From positions 2,170,001-2,234,000 of the forward strand of contig CP087212.1 in NCBI GenBank assembly GCA_020912385.1: a DNA stretch of 64,000 bases. Direction: 5' to 3'. The DNA is from Neofusicoccum parvum. Lineage: Eukaryota > Ascomycota > Dothideomycetes > Botryosphaeriales > Botryosphaeriaceae. Positions 12,053 through 22,383 of this stretch are shown one piece after another (position 1 is the first letter of the stretch; the number at the start of each line of letters is the position of its first letter). The notes under the pieces were generated by a model that did not search any database, was not told the DNA's origin, and saw only the letters and a program-made list of their open reading frames with translations. Position numbers and translations under genes: made by a program.

Positions 12053-12739
12053 CTTCGGTCTGAGGCCGAAAAGAGCATGCAGCGTGGCTCCTCATGAGCG
12101 AAGAGCAAGCCTTCCGTGGCGCAATAGCCCCGGAAATGCCTACCTTTGCGGAAACGTGTGCTATGAATCAACAAGCATGAGCAGTAACGTCTGGGATGAG
12201 TGGATGGATGTACGAATGGATATGAGACAGCGAGGTGGTACGCGGTCTTGGGCATCTGCTGCCCTTGGCTCTCGATGCCCGCTTCGTGGTGTGGCGAGCC
12301 AAGGCGGCGTTCGGAGCCCAGACGGAGACCACATCTGACAGGATAGCTCCGCGATTAATGTCGAGTAGCGGAATCGACTCTTGAATGGTACTAGAACATA
12401 AAACTTCATGCGTGTTTCTGCTGCCTCATGTGGGTGCCACCGGTCTGCGCATGACATTTGAAACTGGTGCTCTGCAACCCGCGTTCTCGACCGGCCCCTC
12501 GACTGTCGGCACATCACAGGGATCCATAGCTATATACCATGATCCGTGTAACACAGTAAGCCTATGACTTTGCGAGTGCGAATGAATACACTGGCAGTCG
12601 GGCGTATTTCGTCCCCGCTGTTGCTGACTCATCAGACCCTGACTCGCAGAACGTCACTGCCTGCGAGCTGGAGCGGAAAGTTAGCCAACCTTCAGCACCG
12701 ATAATCCTTTCGCCCTCCGCCCCGACATTCCCGCACGCC
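12053..12739. other. Intergenic, Erv14 to Prp17
   Basis: 687 bp between two plus-strand genes. It holds the Erv14 3' flank and the Prp17 promoter. Nothing further recognised. Confidence 0.45.
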
Positions 12740-14107
12740 ATGGCGGGAAACACCAAAGGCCGCGTGCCCACCGGCTTTGCCGACGAGATCATCATCAGCG
12801 AAGCGTCCTTTCGCTCAGCCCACCGCGCGCGCGAGGCCGCAACAGAGCCACCGAACAAGAAACGCAAGAGAGAAGAAAAAGGCAATTCGAGTATCGTGTA
12901 CGGCAAGGGCGCATACAAGGGGCCTTGGGCACGATACCAGATTGAGCGGCCGGACGCTGCCTCGGACGAAGAAGGCTCGGATGTAGAGATCGTCTACGAG
13001 GAGGACGAGATCGAGGAGCAGCCCGCGGCGCCCACGAAGGACGGCACCGCGTACGAGGCCGAGGACGCAGCAGAGGAGAAGACAATTTTCCACGGTTCGC
13101 AGGAATTCGACTACCAGGGCCGGACGTACATGCATGTGCCACAGGATCTAAATATCAACTTGCGCGGCGAAATCGGCGACCTCACGAACTATATCCCGAA
13201 GAAGTGCATACACACTTGGAAGAACCATACCAAGGCTATCAACGCGCTGCGTTTCTTCCCCGACTCGGGCCACCTGCTACTGTCGGCTTCTGCGGATAAT
13301 ACGGTCAAGATTTACGATGTTTATCACGAGCGCGAGCTACTGCGGAGCTACATTGGGCACAACAAGTCGGTCAACGACATTTGCTTCAACAACGACGGCA
13401 CGCAGTTCCTGTCTGCATCCTACGACCGCCAAATGAAGCTGTGGGACACGGAGACCGGCAAATGCGTCTCGAAATTCTCGACCGGCAAGACGCCGCACGT
13501 CATCCGCTTCAACCCCGACCCCGCGCTCAACCACGAGTTCCTGGCCGGCATGGCGGACAAGAAGATCGTGCAGTTCGACACGCGGACGAGCCAGATGGTG
13601 CAGGAGTACGACCACCACCTGGGCCCGGTCAACACCATCACCTTCTGCGACGAGAACCGGCGCTTCATCACGACGTCGGACGACAAGTCGCTGCGGGCGT
13701 GGGAGTACGGGATCCCGGTGCCGATCAAGTTCATCGCGGAGCCGTACATGTACCCGATGGTGCGGTCGGCGGCGCACCCGTCGGGCAAGTACGTGGCGTT
13801 CCAGTCGTCGGACAACCAGATCGTCGTGTACGCGTGCACCGACCGGTTCCGGCAGAACCGCAAGAAGTCGTTCCGCGGCCACAACAACGCCGGGTACGCC
13901 ATCGACGTGGCCATCTCGCCCGACGGCCAGTTCGTGTCGTCGGGCGACAGCGGCGGGTTCGTCACGTTCTGGGACTGGAAGACGTGCAAGATGTATCACA
14001 AGATCCAGGCGAGCGAGAGCCCGATCATCAGCACGGGCTGGCATCCGAGGGAGACGAGCAAGGTCGTCACGGGCGATCTGAGCGGCGCGATCAAGTACTG
14101 GGATTGA
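12740..14107 (+). CDS. prp17: Pre-mRNA-processing factor 17 (Prp17/Cdc40), WD40 protein
   Basis: Second-step splicing factor that joins the active spliceosome; in yeast its loss also affects cell-cycle progression. A single exon codes 455 aa. The N-terminal 145 residues are charged and disordered, with a basic NKKRKREEKG patch and the family motif KGPWARYQIERPD. After that comes HGSQEFDYQGRTYMHVPQDL, characteristic of Prp17. Seven WD40 repeats fill the rest, starting CIHTWKNHTKAINALRFFPD and ending VVTGDLSGAIKYWD. It is shorter at the N terminus than human CDC40 (579 aa), as is common in filamentous fungi. No intron is needed. Confidence 0.95.
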   Translation: MAGNTKGRVPTGFADEIIISEASFRSAHRAREAATEPPNKKRKREEKGNSSIVYGKGAYKGPWARYQIERPDAASDEEGSDVEIVYEEDEIEEQPAAPTKDGTAYEAEDAAEEKTIFHGSQEFDYQGRTYMHVPQDLNINLRGEIGDLTNYIPKKCIHTWKNHTKAINALRFFPDSGHLLLSASADNTVKIYDVYHERELLRSYIGHNKSVNDICFNNDGTQFLSASYDRQMKLWDTETGKCVSKFSTGKTPHVIRFNPDPALNHEFLAGMADKKIVQFDTRTSQMVQEYDHHLGPVNTITFCDENRRFITTSDDKSLRAWEYGIPVPIKFIAEPYMYPMVRSAAHPSGKYVAFQSSDNQIVVYACTDRFRQNRKKSFRGHNNAGYAIDVAISPDGQFVSSGDSGGFVTFWDWKTCKMYHKIQASESPIISTGWHPRETSKVVTGDLSGAIKYWD

Positions 14108-16133
14108 GTTCTTCGAGTACCATCGCGCGAGGTGGTCGGATTCTGGGACAGACCATGGGCACCCTGGAACGCTAGATGGAGAGAAGGGTAAATGCGGATA
14201 GTGATACCAAGAATGCAAAAACATTTCATAGGGGCCGGCGAAGCGCTCGTCATCTTCCACACACTTTGTTTTTCTCGGTTCCATCATGCACGAATCGCCT
14301 TATTCTAGGGAAATGAGGTTACGAGTGTCTGGATCAGGAGCAAGAAAATAATAACTTCGAACGCAGCAGCAGCCGCGGGATTACTCGAAGCGGCATCCAG
14401 GGCTTACTGCGGTCCTTCCGATCTGCAGCTGGGCACACACAACCACGATAGCAGGCGGACTTGCCTTTCCTGGCGCAGGTTTTTGTGGAGATGTGAGTGC
14501 ACGCGGTGGGTTGCCTGATGTGTTTGTACCGTCGAACGCGCTCGCGCCCCGTTCGTGTGCCTGTGCAGTCTGGCGCGGTGACGTCACGAGCCCGGGAAGT
14601 TCTATCTGGCCGTCCGTTTCCTTCTGGCCTTTCCTGCGGGCGGTAAGCGGAGGAACGGGGCGGGAGGAGCGGGTTTGCGGGAGCGCTTGTGTGTGGAGGG
14701 AGCTGCGGGTTGGCGGCGGGTGCGCCCGATAAGGTAAACCGCGCTTCCCGAATGCAGGGGCGGCGTGTGGGGACGGCGCGGGCGCTTGTGTGGACGACGT
14801 CCCTTCGGAGTGCTCGCGGACTCGTTCTTATGGCTCTTGGGCCCTGGGTCTCTTCGGTCGCTTCGGTGCGCTGTTTAGGTGAGCTCATGGACGGAGCGGT
14901 TGTGGGCGAGAGGCGTGCGTGGACTAGCGGCAATGACATTTCTCGGGGCTTTGCTTGCCTGTCAGACTCGAGGCTGGCTCTTTGTGACGTATTTAGTCTT
15001 CAGTTTCTCAAGTCTTGCGGGGATGGGTGCTGGCCACGGCCGCGTTGGAGTTTGCGAGGAGTCATAAGCAGATGCCGAACCTAGCGTTTGAGATGCTGGG
15101 AAGAGGGTGAGGTAGATAGGATGGTAAGGGAAAGTAGTTCCCTGCCTCATAATTTGACTAGAGCGCATATTCACGCGAGGAACAAAAGGTCGAAGCAAAT
15201 CGCGACGTCGTTTTATATAGGTCCTTCATCAAGCTCCGGGCAATTGTACATGCCCGCTCCGGGACTTGTTTTCTTTATAACGTATCCTTTCCGACCAGAC
15301 TATTTTATTTGTGCCGCGATGGCCTTTTCGCCGCTCTGGTTAGTTTTGGGTGCCACGCTTTCATCGACGCAGTGGTAGGTGACGACCATGGCGATAGGCT
15401 TTGTATTTACGTACACAACCAGTTCGCTAGATATTTCCAGCGGTATTAGCTACTCTGCTGCCTTGCTCAGCCACGGTGTCAGCCACCAAAATTTTCTGGT
15501 GGTTGAGTGCACAGACCTTGCGATGAAGCTGGGTGAGGTTGAGGGACGTTAGTCCCCCAGACCTTCTCTGCAATTTGTATATTTTACCAGCGCTACCTAC
15601 ACAAACCCGCAGAATTATATTGTTCGCCGAGCTCTTATTGGTGCAAAAAGCTGTGGCGTTGTTCGATACAGCTTTCTTGACGAGCAAATAAACCTCCAGT
15701 ATCGAACTTCTGACCACGGCATACCTTAGCACCACGGCACCAAGGATCTTCTATACCCACTGTAGCCATCAGCAATAGCTTATCATTGCTTCTTTTGTAT
15801 CGCGTGAGCCGATACATGCTTCACTAGACTTTACGGAAACATTTCCCACGAGTACTAAACCTCCGCGGTAGGGTCTCCTCACTCGTGCTTCACCTTCATA
15901 CCAGCACTTTCACGCAGTGAAAACCAAAGCGAAAGCTCCCCAGCCTCTTGGATAACAAGAACAATAGGAATAAGAGACATTCGGGCCAAAAAACCGCCCT
16001 TTTAAGCCCTCGCCTCTCCGTTCTCTTGCTCCTCGGCCACTCTTCCTCTTCTTCTTCTTTCCTTCTGCTCTAAAGAGCTTGAACTCTCTACATTCAACAC
16101 CCTCCAGATTTTGATTGAGCAAGCATTGTCATC
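14108..16133. other. 2-kb intergenic stretch, no gene recognised
   Basis: The first 900 bp are GC-rich with open frames on both strands lacking any domain. The part from about 15250 is more AT-rich. A block near 15690-15745 on the minus strand has a GTTCGATAC string resembling a tRNA B box, but it does not fold as a tRNA. The last 150 bp are pyrimidine-rich and probably the leader of the 577-aa gene. Confidence 0.45.
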
Positions 16134-17867
16134 ATGTATTCAGCTTTTATTAACCAGGACCATCTCAAACCGACCGTCACTCTGGAAGAACTCGCCAGGG
16201 CTCTTAGTGGAACTCAGAAGCGTTTCAATGAGTTCCATAAGAGGATTCACGATCTCGGTGACCCCGGCTGGCTGTCGGAAATTTGGTCAAATGGGATGAA
16301 CTATGCGGACTACACCGATAATCCCGAGTTCCACCGGGAAATCTCAAACACCATTGGGAAGTGGTATCTCGCCGACGCTGACTGCTTCGGAATTGGTGAC
16401 AATCTCCGTGTTTGGACGATCAAGGAGCTGTGTAATAAGAGGGGCGTCTTCAAGTACCCTTCGGGACATGAGGCATTCTGCTTCCAGTTTTTGCAGGACA
16501 CTCCGTACGCCGTCAAGTTGGGAAAATCTAGCAACGGCATCACTGTTTGGGTCAACAAGAACGCCCAAGTCCCGCTCGAGATGCTCCTTGATGGACTCGT
16601 CAAAAACCACGCATTCACCCAACCCAACTACAACACCATGCACAGGTTTTGGAAGAAGAACGACAAGAAATTCGATTGGTACAGGCTCCCGACTGAGCTG
16701 AAGTTCATGGTTGTCGAGGAAATCAACGAGCCGGTTAATCGCCGTCCTTATCACTACGACCGAAAGATGAAGCAGGGCAAGAATATGTTCTCAGGCAGTA
16801 TCTCACACCTCCAAGTTATGCGCGAGGCCCTTCACTGCTACAGCCTCAATCAGATTGACCTTATCGAGGGAGGCGCGACGGGTGTGATTACCAGGTCGGA
16901 TCCCGCCTGGGCGTTCACCCTCAAGACTGCGATCAGAGGTAACACTTTTTGGTTCCACAATCTTGACAACTTCAACAAGTGGATCCTCAACTTGGAGGGC
17001 AGTTACCTCAATGAAGTTCGGACCGTCCATCTCAACTTCTCTCACGGGGAGTTCATGAAGCTGTGGACCTCCGAAGTGCAACCCTCCCGCCACGAGCACA
17101 GCAAGTACGTCAATGCCGCCAAGAAGCTCGGAAACATGTATCTCGAGCGCCTCATCATCGAACCCCAGCTCTCCGAGGACATGCGCCTCCACAAGTACTT
17201 CAACAAGCCGACCCAGTTCGGATGTCACATGCAGGCCGTGCGCTACGTCTGCGGCCTCGCCTCCCGCCATCTCCACCGGGCCAAGAAGATCGAGCTCGCA
17301 GGCATGCACTGGCGCCCCCACTGGCAGCCGCTGGTGAGCGACATGTTCCGCAAGGCGCGCAACGGCGAACCCTCGGATCACTGGTTCAGCCGCAAGCAGT
17401 TCGAGACCGTCGTCGCCAACCCCAAGATGGAGGCAGTGCTTGAGCGCGAGAAGGATGAGGTGGATGGTGGCGTTGGCCTCTCCACGAAGGACGCTCAGGC
17501 CAGTACGGCTCTCGCCAATGCTGTTGGTAACGACCAGGCGTTCAGCCCGGAGAGCGAGGCGTCGGAAGAGGAGGAGAGGCCCGATAGCCCGATCTGGCGC
17601 TGCAAGTGCCATGATAAATGCCATCCGGATTACTTCAACAACGCTGATCCTCCACCACCACCACCACCTAAGCCAGCGAAAAAGTATGAGAAGAACGGCG
17701 ATGACGAAAAAGAGCAGGGCGACGAGAGCGAGGAAGGCCAAGAGGACGGAGAGATCCAGGAGAACGAGCAGGATGGTGAAGGCGAGGAGAACGATGAGGA
17801 AGAGGTCGAGATTGAGTACGACTATGACGACGATGAAGAGGCGATTGACACTCATGGTTGGTTCTGA
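16134..17867 (+). CDS. 577-aa fungal protein with acidic C-terminal tail, function unknown
   Basis: One uninterrupted frame of 577 aa. Residues 1-440 look globular: many aromatic residues and an even charge distribution. A stretch near residue 185 (WYRLPTELKFMVVEEI) resembles the LPxEL core of an F-box, so an F-box-like adaptor role is possible but weakly supported. The region after residue 460 is low-complexity: a short CKCHDKCHPDYF Cys/His cluster, seven prolines, then a long Glu/Asp tract (EEEVEIEYDYDDDEEAID) ending HGWF. The acidic tail could interact with histones or other basic partners. The start ATG lies after a pyrimidine-rich leader. No named family recognised; probably a lineage-restricted fungal protein. 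Confidence 0.8.
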   Translation: MYSAFINQDHLKPTVTLEELARALSGTQKRFNEFHKRIHDLGDPGWLSEIWSNGMNYADYTDNPEFHREISNTIGKWYLADADCFGIGDNLRVWTIKELCNKRGVFKYPSGHEAFCFQFLQDTPYAVKLGKSSNGITVWVNKNAQVPLEMLLDGLVKNHAFTQPNYNTMHRFWKKNDKKFDWYRLPTELKFMVVEEINEPVNRRPYHYDRKMKQGKNMFSGSISHLQVMREALHCYSLNQIDLIEGGATGVITRSDPAWAFTLKTAIRGNTFWFHNLDNFNKWILNLEGSYLNEVRTVHLNFSHGEFMKLWTSEVQPSRHEHSKYVNAAKKLGNMYLERLIIEPQLSEDMRLHKYFNKPTQFGCHMQAVRYVCGLASRHLHRAKKIELAGMHWRPHWQPLVSDMFRKARNGEPSDHWFSRKQFETVVANPKMEAVLEREKDEVDGGVGLSTKDAQASTALANAVGNDQAFSPESEASEEEERPDSPIWRCKCHDKCHPDYFNNADPPPPPPPKPAKKYEKNGDDEKEQGDESEEGQEDGEIQENEQDGEGEENDEEEVEIEYDYDDDEEAIDTHGWF

Positions 17868-18702
17868 ATTGGCGATAGTTCATTCTGTTGGCGACGGCTT
17901 ATTCTCTTGGTGGTTGGTTTTGCTGGGTTTTGCGATGAGCTCGGAGGTTTAAGATAGCCAAGATAGCTTCAGGAAGTCTGCCCATCAGACTACGAAGAAG
18001 TATGATCCTGCAAAGAGAAACAGAGGCGTTCATGCAGCGCTGACATAGTAACTGGCAAAACGAGTGGCAATCAGAGAGGTGCTCCTGCTCGCATAACTTA
18101 TGAGTAGTCGAAACATCTATCCGGATGGCCTTGGGAGCTAGATCAAAGAACATTTTTATCTGGATGAATGGCTCATCTGCTTTTGAGCAGAATTTAATTG
18201 AGTTGATGCTGTCCCTTCCTTTTGCGACCCGCTGTGGTGAGGGAAGTGCGAGGTAAGGCGGCAAGGCAGCAGTGGCGTGAGCAGCGGCAAAGAGCCAGCC
18301 CGGTCGCAACGAGGGCAAGCGCGCCCAGGCAGTGGAGATGTGTCTCAGGATCAGAAGCGCAGAGCTTAATGCGCAAAGGTCGTCGGAATAGTGGTCGAGA
18401 GCTGGCCGTAGGGCTGAGCTTGGGCCGCGGGCGGGCGGGAGGGTTGAGATCCGAAGGCTTGTGGCTCGCTCGCGTCACCTGTGCTGCTGGCGGCGATGGA
18501 GATGACACACAGCCAGAGCGACTCTTGCACCTCAAGCCTTGAGCCCGCCTCTCGCCTCCAGGCCCCGGCTTGCGCATGCGTGTAATTATGCTGCTTACCA
18601 GCTGACTCCCCATCCCCCGCGCGCCGCGCTCACGCAAACTTCGAACACCCGCTCTGGCTGCTGCGAACGCCGCCGCTGCGGCTTCCCCGACGCCCAGCCC
18701 GC
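17868..18702. other. Intergenic with a degenerate dispersed repeat copy
   Basis: 835 bp between plus-strand genes. Positions about 18100-18175 align without gaps to about 56076-56151 at roughly 70 percent identity (see the repeat entry). The rest appears to be the promoter and leader of the 1226-aa gene. Confidence 0.5.
18100..18175 (-). repeat. Degenerate dispersed repeat, copy A
   Basis: The stretch around GGATGGCCTTGG aligns without gaps over about 76 bases with copy B near 56076. Read on the minus strand both give related peptides (FIQIKMFFDLAPKAIRIDVS here, FVQIQMCFRVTTKAILMNAS in copy B), so they may be relics of an old coding or transposed sequence. Confidence 0.45.
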
Positions 18703-21700
18703 ATGGCTTCAACCACCTCCGCCCTGTCGCGATACCGCCCCATCGTGCTCGCCGTCGCCGGAGCAACCGCCGCCTTCTCCGCCTACTACCTCTGGTCTGC
18801 CTTCAGCGCGGAGCCCCAGCAGGGCCTCCGTCGCAGCAACGCGGTCCACCACCGCCGCAACCCGCGCCATCGCCCCCGCTCGCATCCCAATGAGGACCCC
18901 GAGGCCGATGGGAATCCCCCGGCCACGGACGGCGCCTATCCGGGCCTGCCATATGGCGTCTTCGTTGTCGAGGACGCGGACAACCACGGCCATCGCCACA
19001 GGTTCCCGCTGTTCCCGGGAAGGCTGCCTGACGTCGACTGGTTCCGACGCGTGTGCCACCATGAGCAATGGATGGCCGAGGAGCTAGTCGAAGAGGCCCA
19101 GCGCCAGTTCCTGGAGAACTATCTGGAGCGGGAGGTGGATACGGCTTCGCGCCACTCGTCGCGTGAGGAAACCGAACGGCTCGTCCGACGACTGCTGGGC
19201 TGGGGCCTGCCGCGTCCTCTCATCGTCACCGCGATCAGCAGACACAATCGCCGACTCACCGAAGCTCCCCGTACGGATGGCGCCCAAGACCTTGCTATCT
19301 CCGCAAACGACGACGAGACCGAAGCTGCTTCCTGGCACGAGGCCGAGTCGCAGGCTGGCGGCATGGCAGTCAATGACCAGAACGGCGACGGACACGCTCT
19401 CAGGCGAACACTATACTACATTGCGGAAGACCAGGCGCGACAGAAGGGCATCGTTCACCGTGGTATCACTTGCGATGGCTGCAGCACCACGCCCATCCGT
19501 GGGATTCGTTGGCGCTGCACCAATTGCATAGACTACGACCTGTGTTCCGATTGCGAGGCTACCAACATCCATCCGAAGACCCACATGTTTCAGAAGGTCA
19601 AGGTCCCCGCCAGGTACCTAGGATACACGCGCAACCCGATGCCGGTCTACTTCCCAGGAAACCCAGGATACATGCCGTCCATTGTGCCAAATACCGTGAG
19701 GAAAAGCTTGGAGGAACAAACCCAGTACGAACCGGAGGAAATCGATGGTCTGTGGGAGCAATTCACGTGCCTTGCCAACGTTCAATGGGACGAGGACCCG
19801 GAGAAGCTCGGCGCAGCTATCGACAGGCGCGCCTTTGACAAATCTTTCGTCCCCAGGTATACCGCGATCATCCCGGCCCCGAATCTCGTGTACGACCGCG
19901 TTTTTGCCTTCTTCGACAGCAACGGCGATGGCCTGATTGGCTTCAAGGAATTTGTTCTGGGCATGAATTTCATCCGCATGAGTCCTCACAACCGGGCTAA
20001 GCAACGCAAGATATTCGAGTGCTACGACATCGACGGGGACAACTATGTGACTCGAAAGGATTTTCTGCGCATTTTCCGGGCATACTATAACATCTTACGG
20101 GAGAAAACACGGGACATGTTGATGGTTGCTGAAGAGCATCTCAGCGTAGCCGGAGCAATGGACACAATCGAATCGAGCCAGCCCCTGAGCTCTGCTTTCC
20201 TTGGTGGACCGAATTTTAACAGGACAAGACCAAACGTGGCGTTGCGGAAAACCTTTGATCGTTTTGGCGACCCTCGCCCCGAACATGACGTTGTGCAGGA
20301 GAATAGCCAGGATGTCGAGGACCGAACTCAACTGATTGCCGAATCCGGAGAAATCAGTTTACTCAATGGTCGCAGCTCGAACCTTGAGGATTCTACTGTA
20401 ACCGTCGGTTCGGTCAGGCAAGAAGCTGTTGGAGATCGTTGGAGGCGGAGAGAATTCTACGTCGATGAAGAGGAAGGATTCACTACATCAGACGCTCCGG
20501 AGCTTGACAGTGCAGATGCTTCGGCCAATCTGGCGAACAATGTTGATGGCCAAACCGACATGCCTAACGGCATCTTCGTTCGCCCTTCTCACTCGCGCTC
20601 CTCCTCTCGCGTCCGCTTCGCCGATGACCTCGAATCTGATGCCCGCTCGGATATTTCCACGTCTTCTCGTCCTATCGGAGAGCGATGGGGTGGCTACGAG
20701 ATTCCCCAAGCTGAAGAAGATCTTGGCAAGGACATTCTCTACCAGGTTACGCAACAAGGCTGCAATGAAATGCTGGATCCTATATTCAAAAGGAAAGAGG
20801 ACCTTGCCATGGAAGTCCGGGCCACAAAATCTGAGCGCCAAATGTGGCGCCAAAAGATCAACGAGTTCGTCAAGGAAACCCAAGAAAAGACGGGCGCAGA
20901 CTTCAAGAACGATCCGCTAGTCAGGTCTCCAGAGGCCGAAGAACTCATGAAAGTCTCTCTTCAGTTCGTGTCTCTTGTCACGGGACGAAGCTGGAAGACT
21001 TACCAGACTCTGAAAAACAAAGGCGCCATTCCGGCCGAAGACATTGATGCTCTGGATGGCTTTGTGGAGGAGGTGTTCCAACCTTTTGAGCGCGATCTAC
21101 GTCAAGCAGAAAATAACGGCATCTCTAACGAAGCATACAAGAACTTCATTGCATCGGCTAGATCTCTCATTGCGAAGGCGGCGAAACGTATCTCGGAAAC
21201 GAAAAACGAGTCTGAAGCATCAACAGAGACCCAGAAACGAGACGCGAGACTGGAGGTCGACCTTGTCGACATGCAGCTGGACGAGCTTTTTGAAAGATCC
21301 AACTTATTGACCGAGAGCGAGCACCACGACTCCGCAGAAAGGACGAGGCGATCCGAAGAACCGGACCGCGAGGTTAACGGAGAGACGCACAATACTAGCG
21401 GGCACGAATCTAGCGAGGACAGGGAGTTGAGGTGGCTTGAACTGATGATGCACGCCAGGCCTTCCAGCCCTCAGCCTGACGCCAGGATCTTGGAGGCAAG
21501 GAGAGAGGAGCTCCGGCCACGAAGCCATAGGTCAAATTCGCCACCAGGCGACCCGACTCTACCCCAATTCCGTCCAAACAGCGTTCCAAGTAATCCTCCG
21601 CAGGGCAGCATTCTGCCCATGCCAAACCTCAACCTTCCTACCAACACCACGGCGCCACCGGAGAGGCCAGTAACGCCTGAGATCATAGCTCCGGCTCCTC

Positions 21701-22383
21701 CGCCAGCGCAAACACCCACACAACCCCAGCGTGACCCCACCATGCCACAATTCCGGCCGAATAGCGAACGCGACATTCACCCACCTAGCGTCCACCCGCC
21801 AAGGTCCTCATCTCTCAACCCACCGCCCGCGCCCGTTGCAGAACAAACAGCACCATCCATCAGTCGCCAAGCTTCGCCCGCACCAGCTCCTAGCCATGCA
21901 AACGAGCCCACACTCTTCATCCCCATCTCTTCCGAGACATCCGCATCCGACAGCTCCGACGAAGATACGCCGAGTTCCGACGAATCCACCTCAGCCGAGG
22001 AAGACGACGACGATGACGACGACGCCGCAATCGACATTCCCATGCGCCCAAGCGACATCCGCGACCTGCCAGAAGAATTCCTCTCCCTCGTCAGCACGGC
22101 CATCCGCGAGCAGCGCGTCCGCGACGCCATCAACTCGTCCTCGGCCGCGGCCCGCGCTCCAAACACCTACCTCACCACCGCCTACACCCGCCAGCACGAC
22201 CACCGCGATGCGCCCGACGAGCGCAGATTGGCGCGCCTGGCGATGCTGGATGGTGCGGAGAGCGAGATCAAGAAGATCGGGAGGGGCAGGATCGGGTTCG
22301 ATGAGTTTTCGGAGATGATGTCGGGGCCGGCGGGCGGGGCGTTGGTGTTTGTGGAGGGGTGGTTGGAGTTGGGCAGTTTGTGA
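18703..22383 (+). CDS. Membrane-anchored ZZ zinc-finger and EF-hand protein
   Basis: 1226 aa with no intron. Residues about 8-30 form one hydrophobic segment (PIVLAVAGATAAFSAYYLWS), so the protein is likely membrane-anchored by its N terminus. A ZZ-type zinc finger follows near residue 255: CDGCSTTPIRGIRWRCTNC, then CSDCEA with distal His residues. Two EF-hand loops lie near residues 405 (DSNGDGLIGFKEF) and 445 (DIDGDNYVTRKDF), both with intact Ca2+ ligand patterns. The middle is Ser/Glu-rich; residues from about 920 are Pro-rich and disordered with an acidic DDDDDDD run. The C terminus (residues 1170-1226) has another compact segment. ZZ plus EF-hand suggests a Ca2+-responsive scaffold; partner and membrane are unknown. 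The arrangement occurs in filamentous ascomycete proteins without experimental names. Confidence 0.88.
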   Translation: MASTTSALSRYRPIVLAVAGATAAFSAYYLWSAFSAEPQQGLRRSNAVHHRRNPRHRPRSHPNEDPEADGNPPATDGAYPGLPYGVFVVEDADNHGHRHRFPLFPGRLPDVDWFRRVCHHEQWMAEELVEEAQRQFLENYLEREVDTASRHSSREETERLVRRLLGWGLPRPLIVTAISRHNRRLTEAPRTDGAQDLAISANDDETEAASWHEAESQAGGMAVNDQNGDGHALRRTLYYIAEDQARQKGIVHRGITCDGCSTTPIRGIRWRCTNCIDYDLCSDCEATNIHPKTHMFQKVKVPARYLGYTRNPMPVYFPGNPGYMPSIVPNTVRKSLEEQTQYEPEEIDGLWEQFTCLANVQWDEDPEKLGAAIDRRAFDKSFVPRYTAIIPAPNLVYDRVFAFFDSNGDGLIGFKEFVLGMNFIRMSPHNRAKQRKIFECYDIDGDNYVTRKDFLRIFRAYYNILREKTRDMLMVAEEHLSVAGAMDTIESSQPLSSAFLGGPNFNRTRPNVALRKTFDRFGDPRPEHDVVQENSQDVEDRTQLIAESGEISLLNGRSSNLEDSTVTVGSVRQEAVGDRWRRREFYVDEEEGFTTSDAPELDSADASANLANNVDGQTDMPNGIFVRPSHSRSSSRVRFADDLESDARSDISTSSRPIGERWGGYEIPQAEEDLGKDILYQVTQQGCNEMLDPIFKRKEDLAMEVRATKSERQMWRQKINEFVKETQEKTGADFKNDPLVRSPEAEELMKVSLQFVSLVTGRSWKTYQTLKNKGAIPAEDIDALDGFVEEVFQPFERDLRQAENNGISNEAYKNFIASARSLIAKAAKRISETKNESEASTETQKRDARLEVDLVDMQLDELFERSNLLTESEHHDSAERTRRSEEPDREVNGETHNTSGHESSEDRELRWLELMMHARPSSPQPDARILEARREELRPRSHRSNSPPGDPTLPQFRPNSVPSNPPQGSILPMPNLNLPTNTTAPPERPVTPEIIAPAPPPAQTPTQPQRDPTMPQFRPNSERDIHPPSVHPPRSSSLNPPPAPVAEQTAPSISRQASPAPAPSHANEPTLFIPISSETSASDSSDEDTPSSDESTSAEEDDDDDDDAAIDIPMRPSDIRDLPEEFLSLVSTAIREQRVRDAINSSSAAARAPNTYLTTAYTRQHDHRDAPDERRLARLAMLDGAESEIKKIGRGRIGFDEFSEMMSGPAGGALVFVEGWLELGSL

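Noticed and set aside
13337..14287. 316-codon minus-strand frame opposite Prp17
   Set aside because: Arg/Val/Asp-rich antisense shadow of a well-supported WD40 gene.
15690..15745. tRNA-like string with GTTCGATAC on the minus strand
   Set aside because: No matching acceptor, D- or T-stem could be paired by eye.
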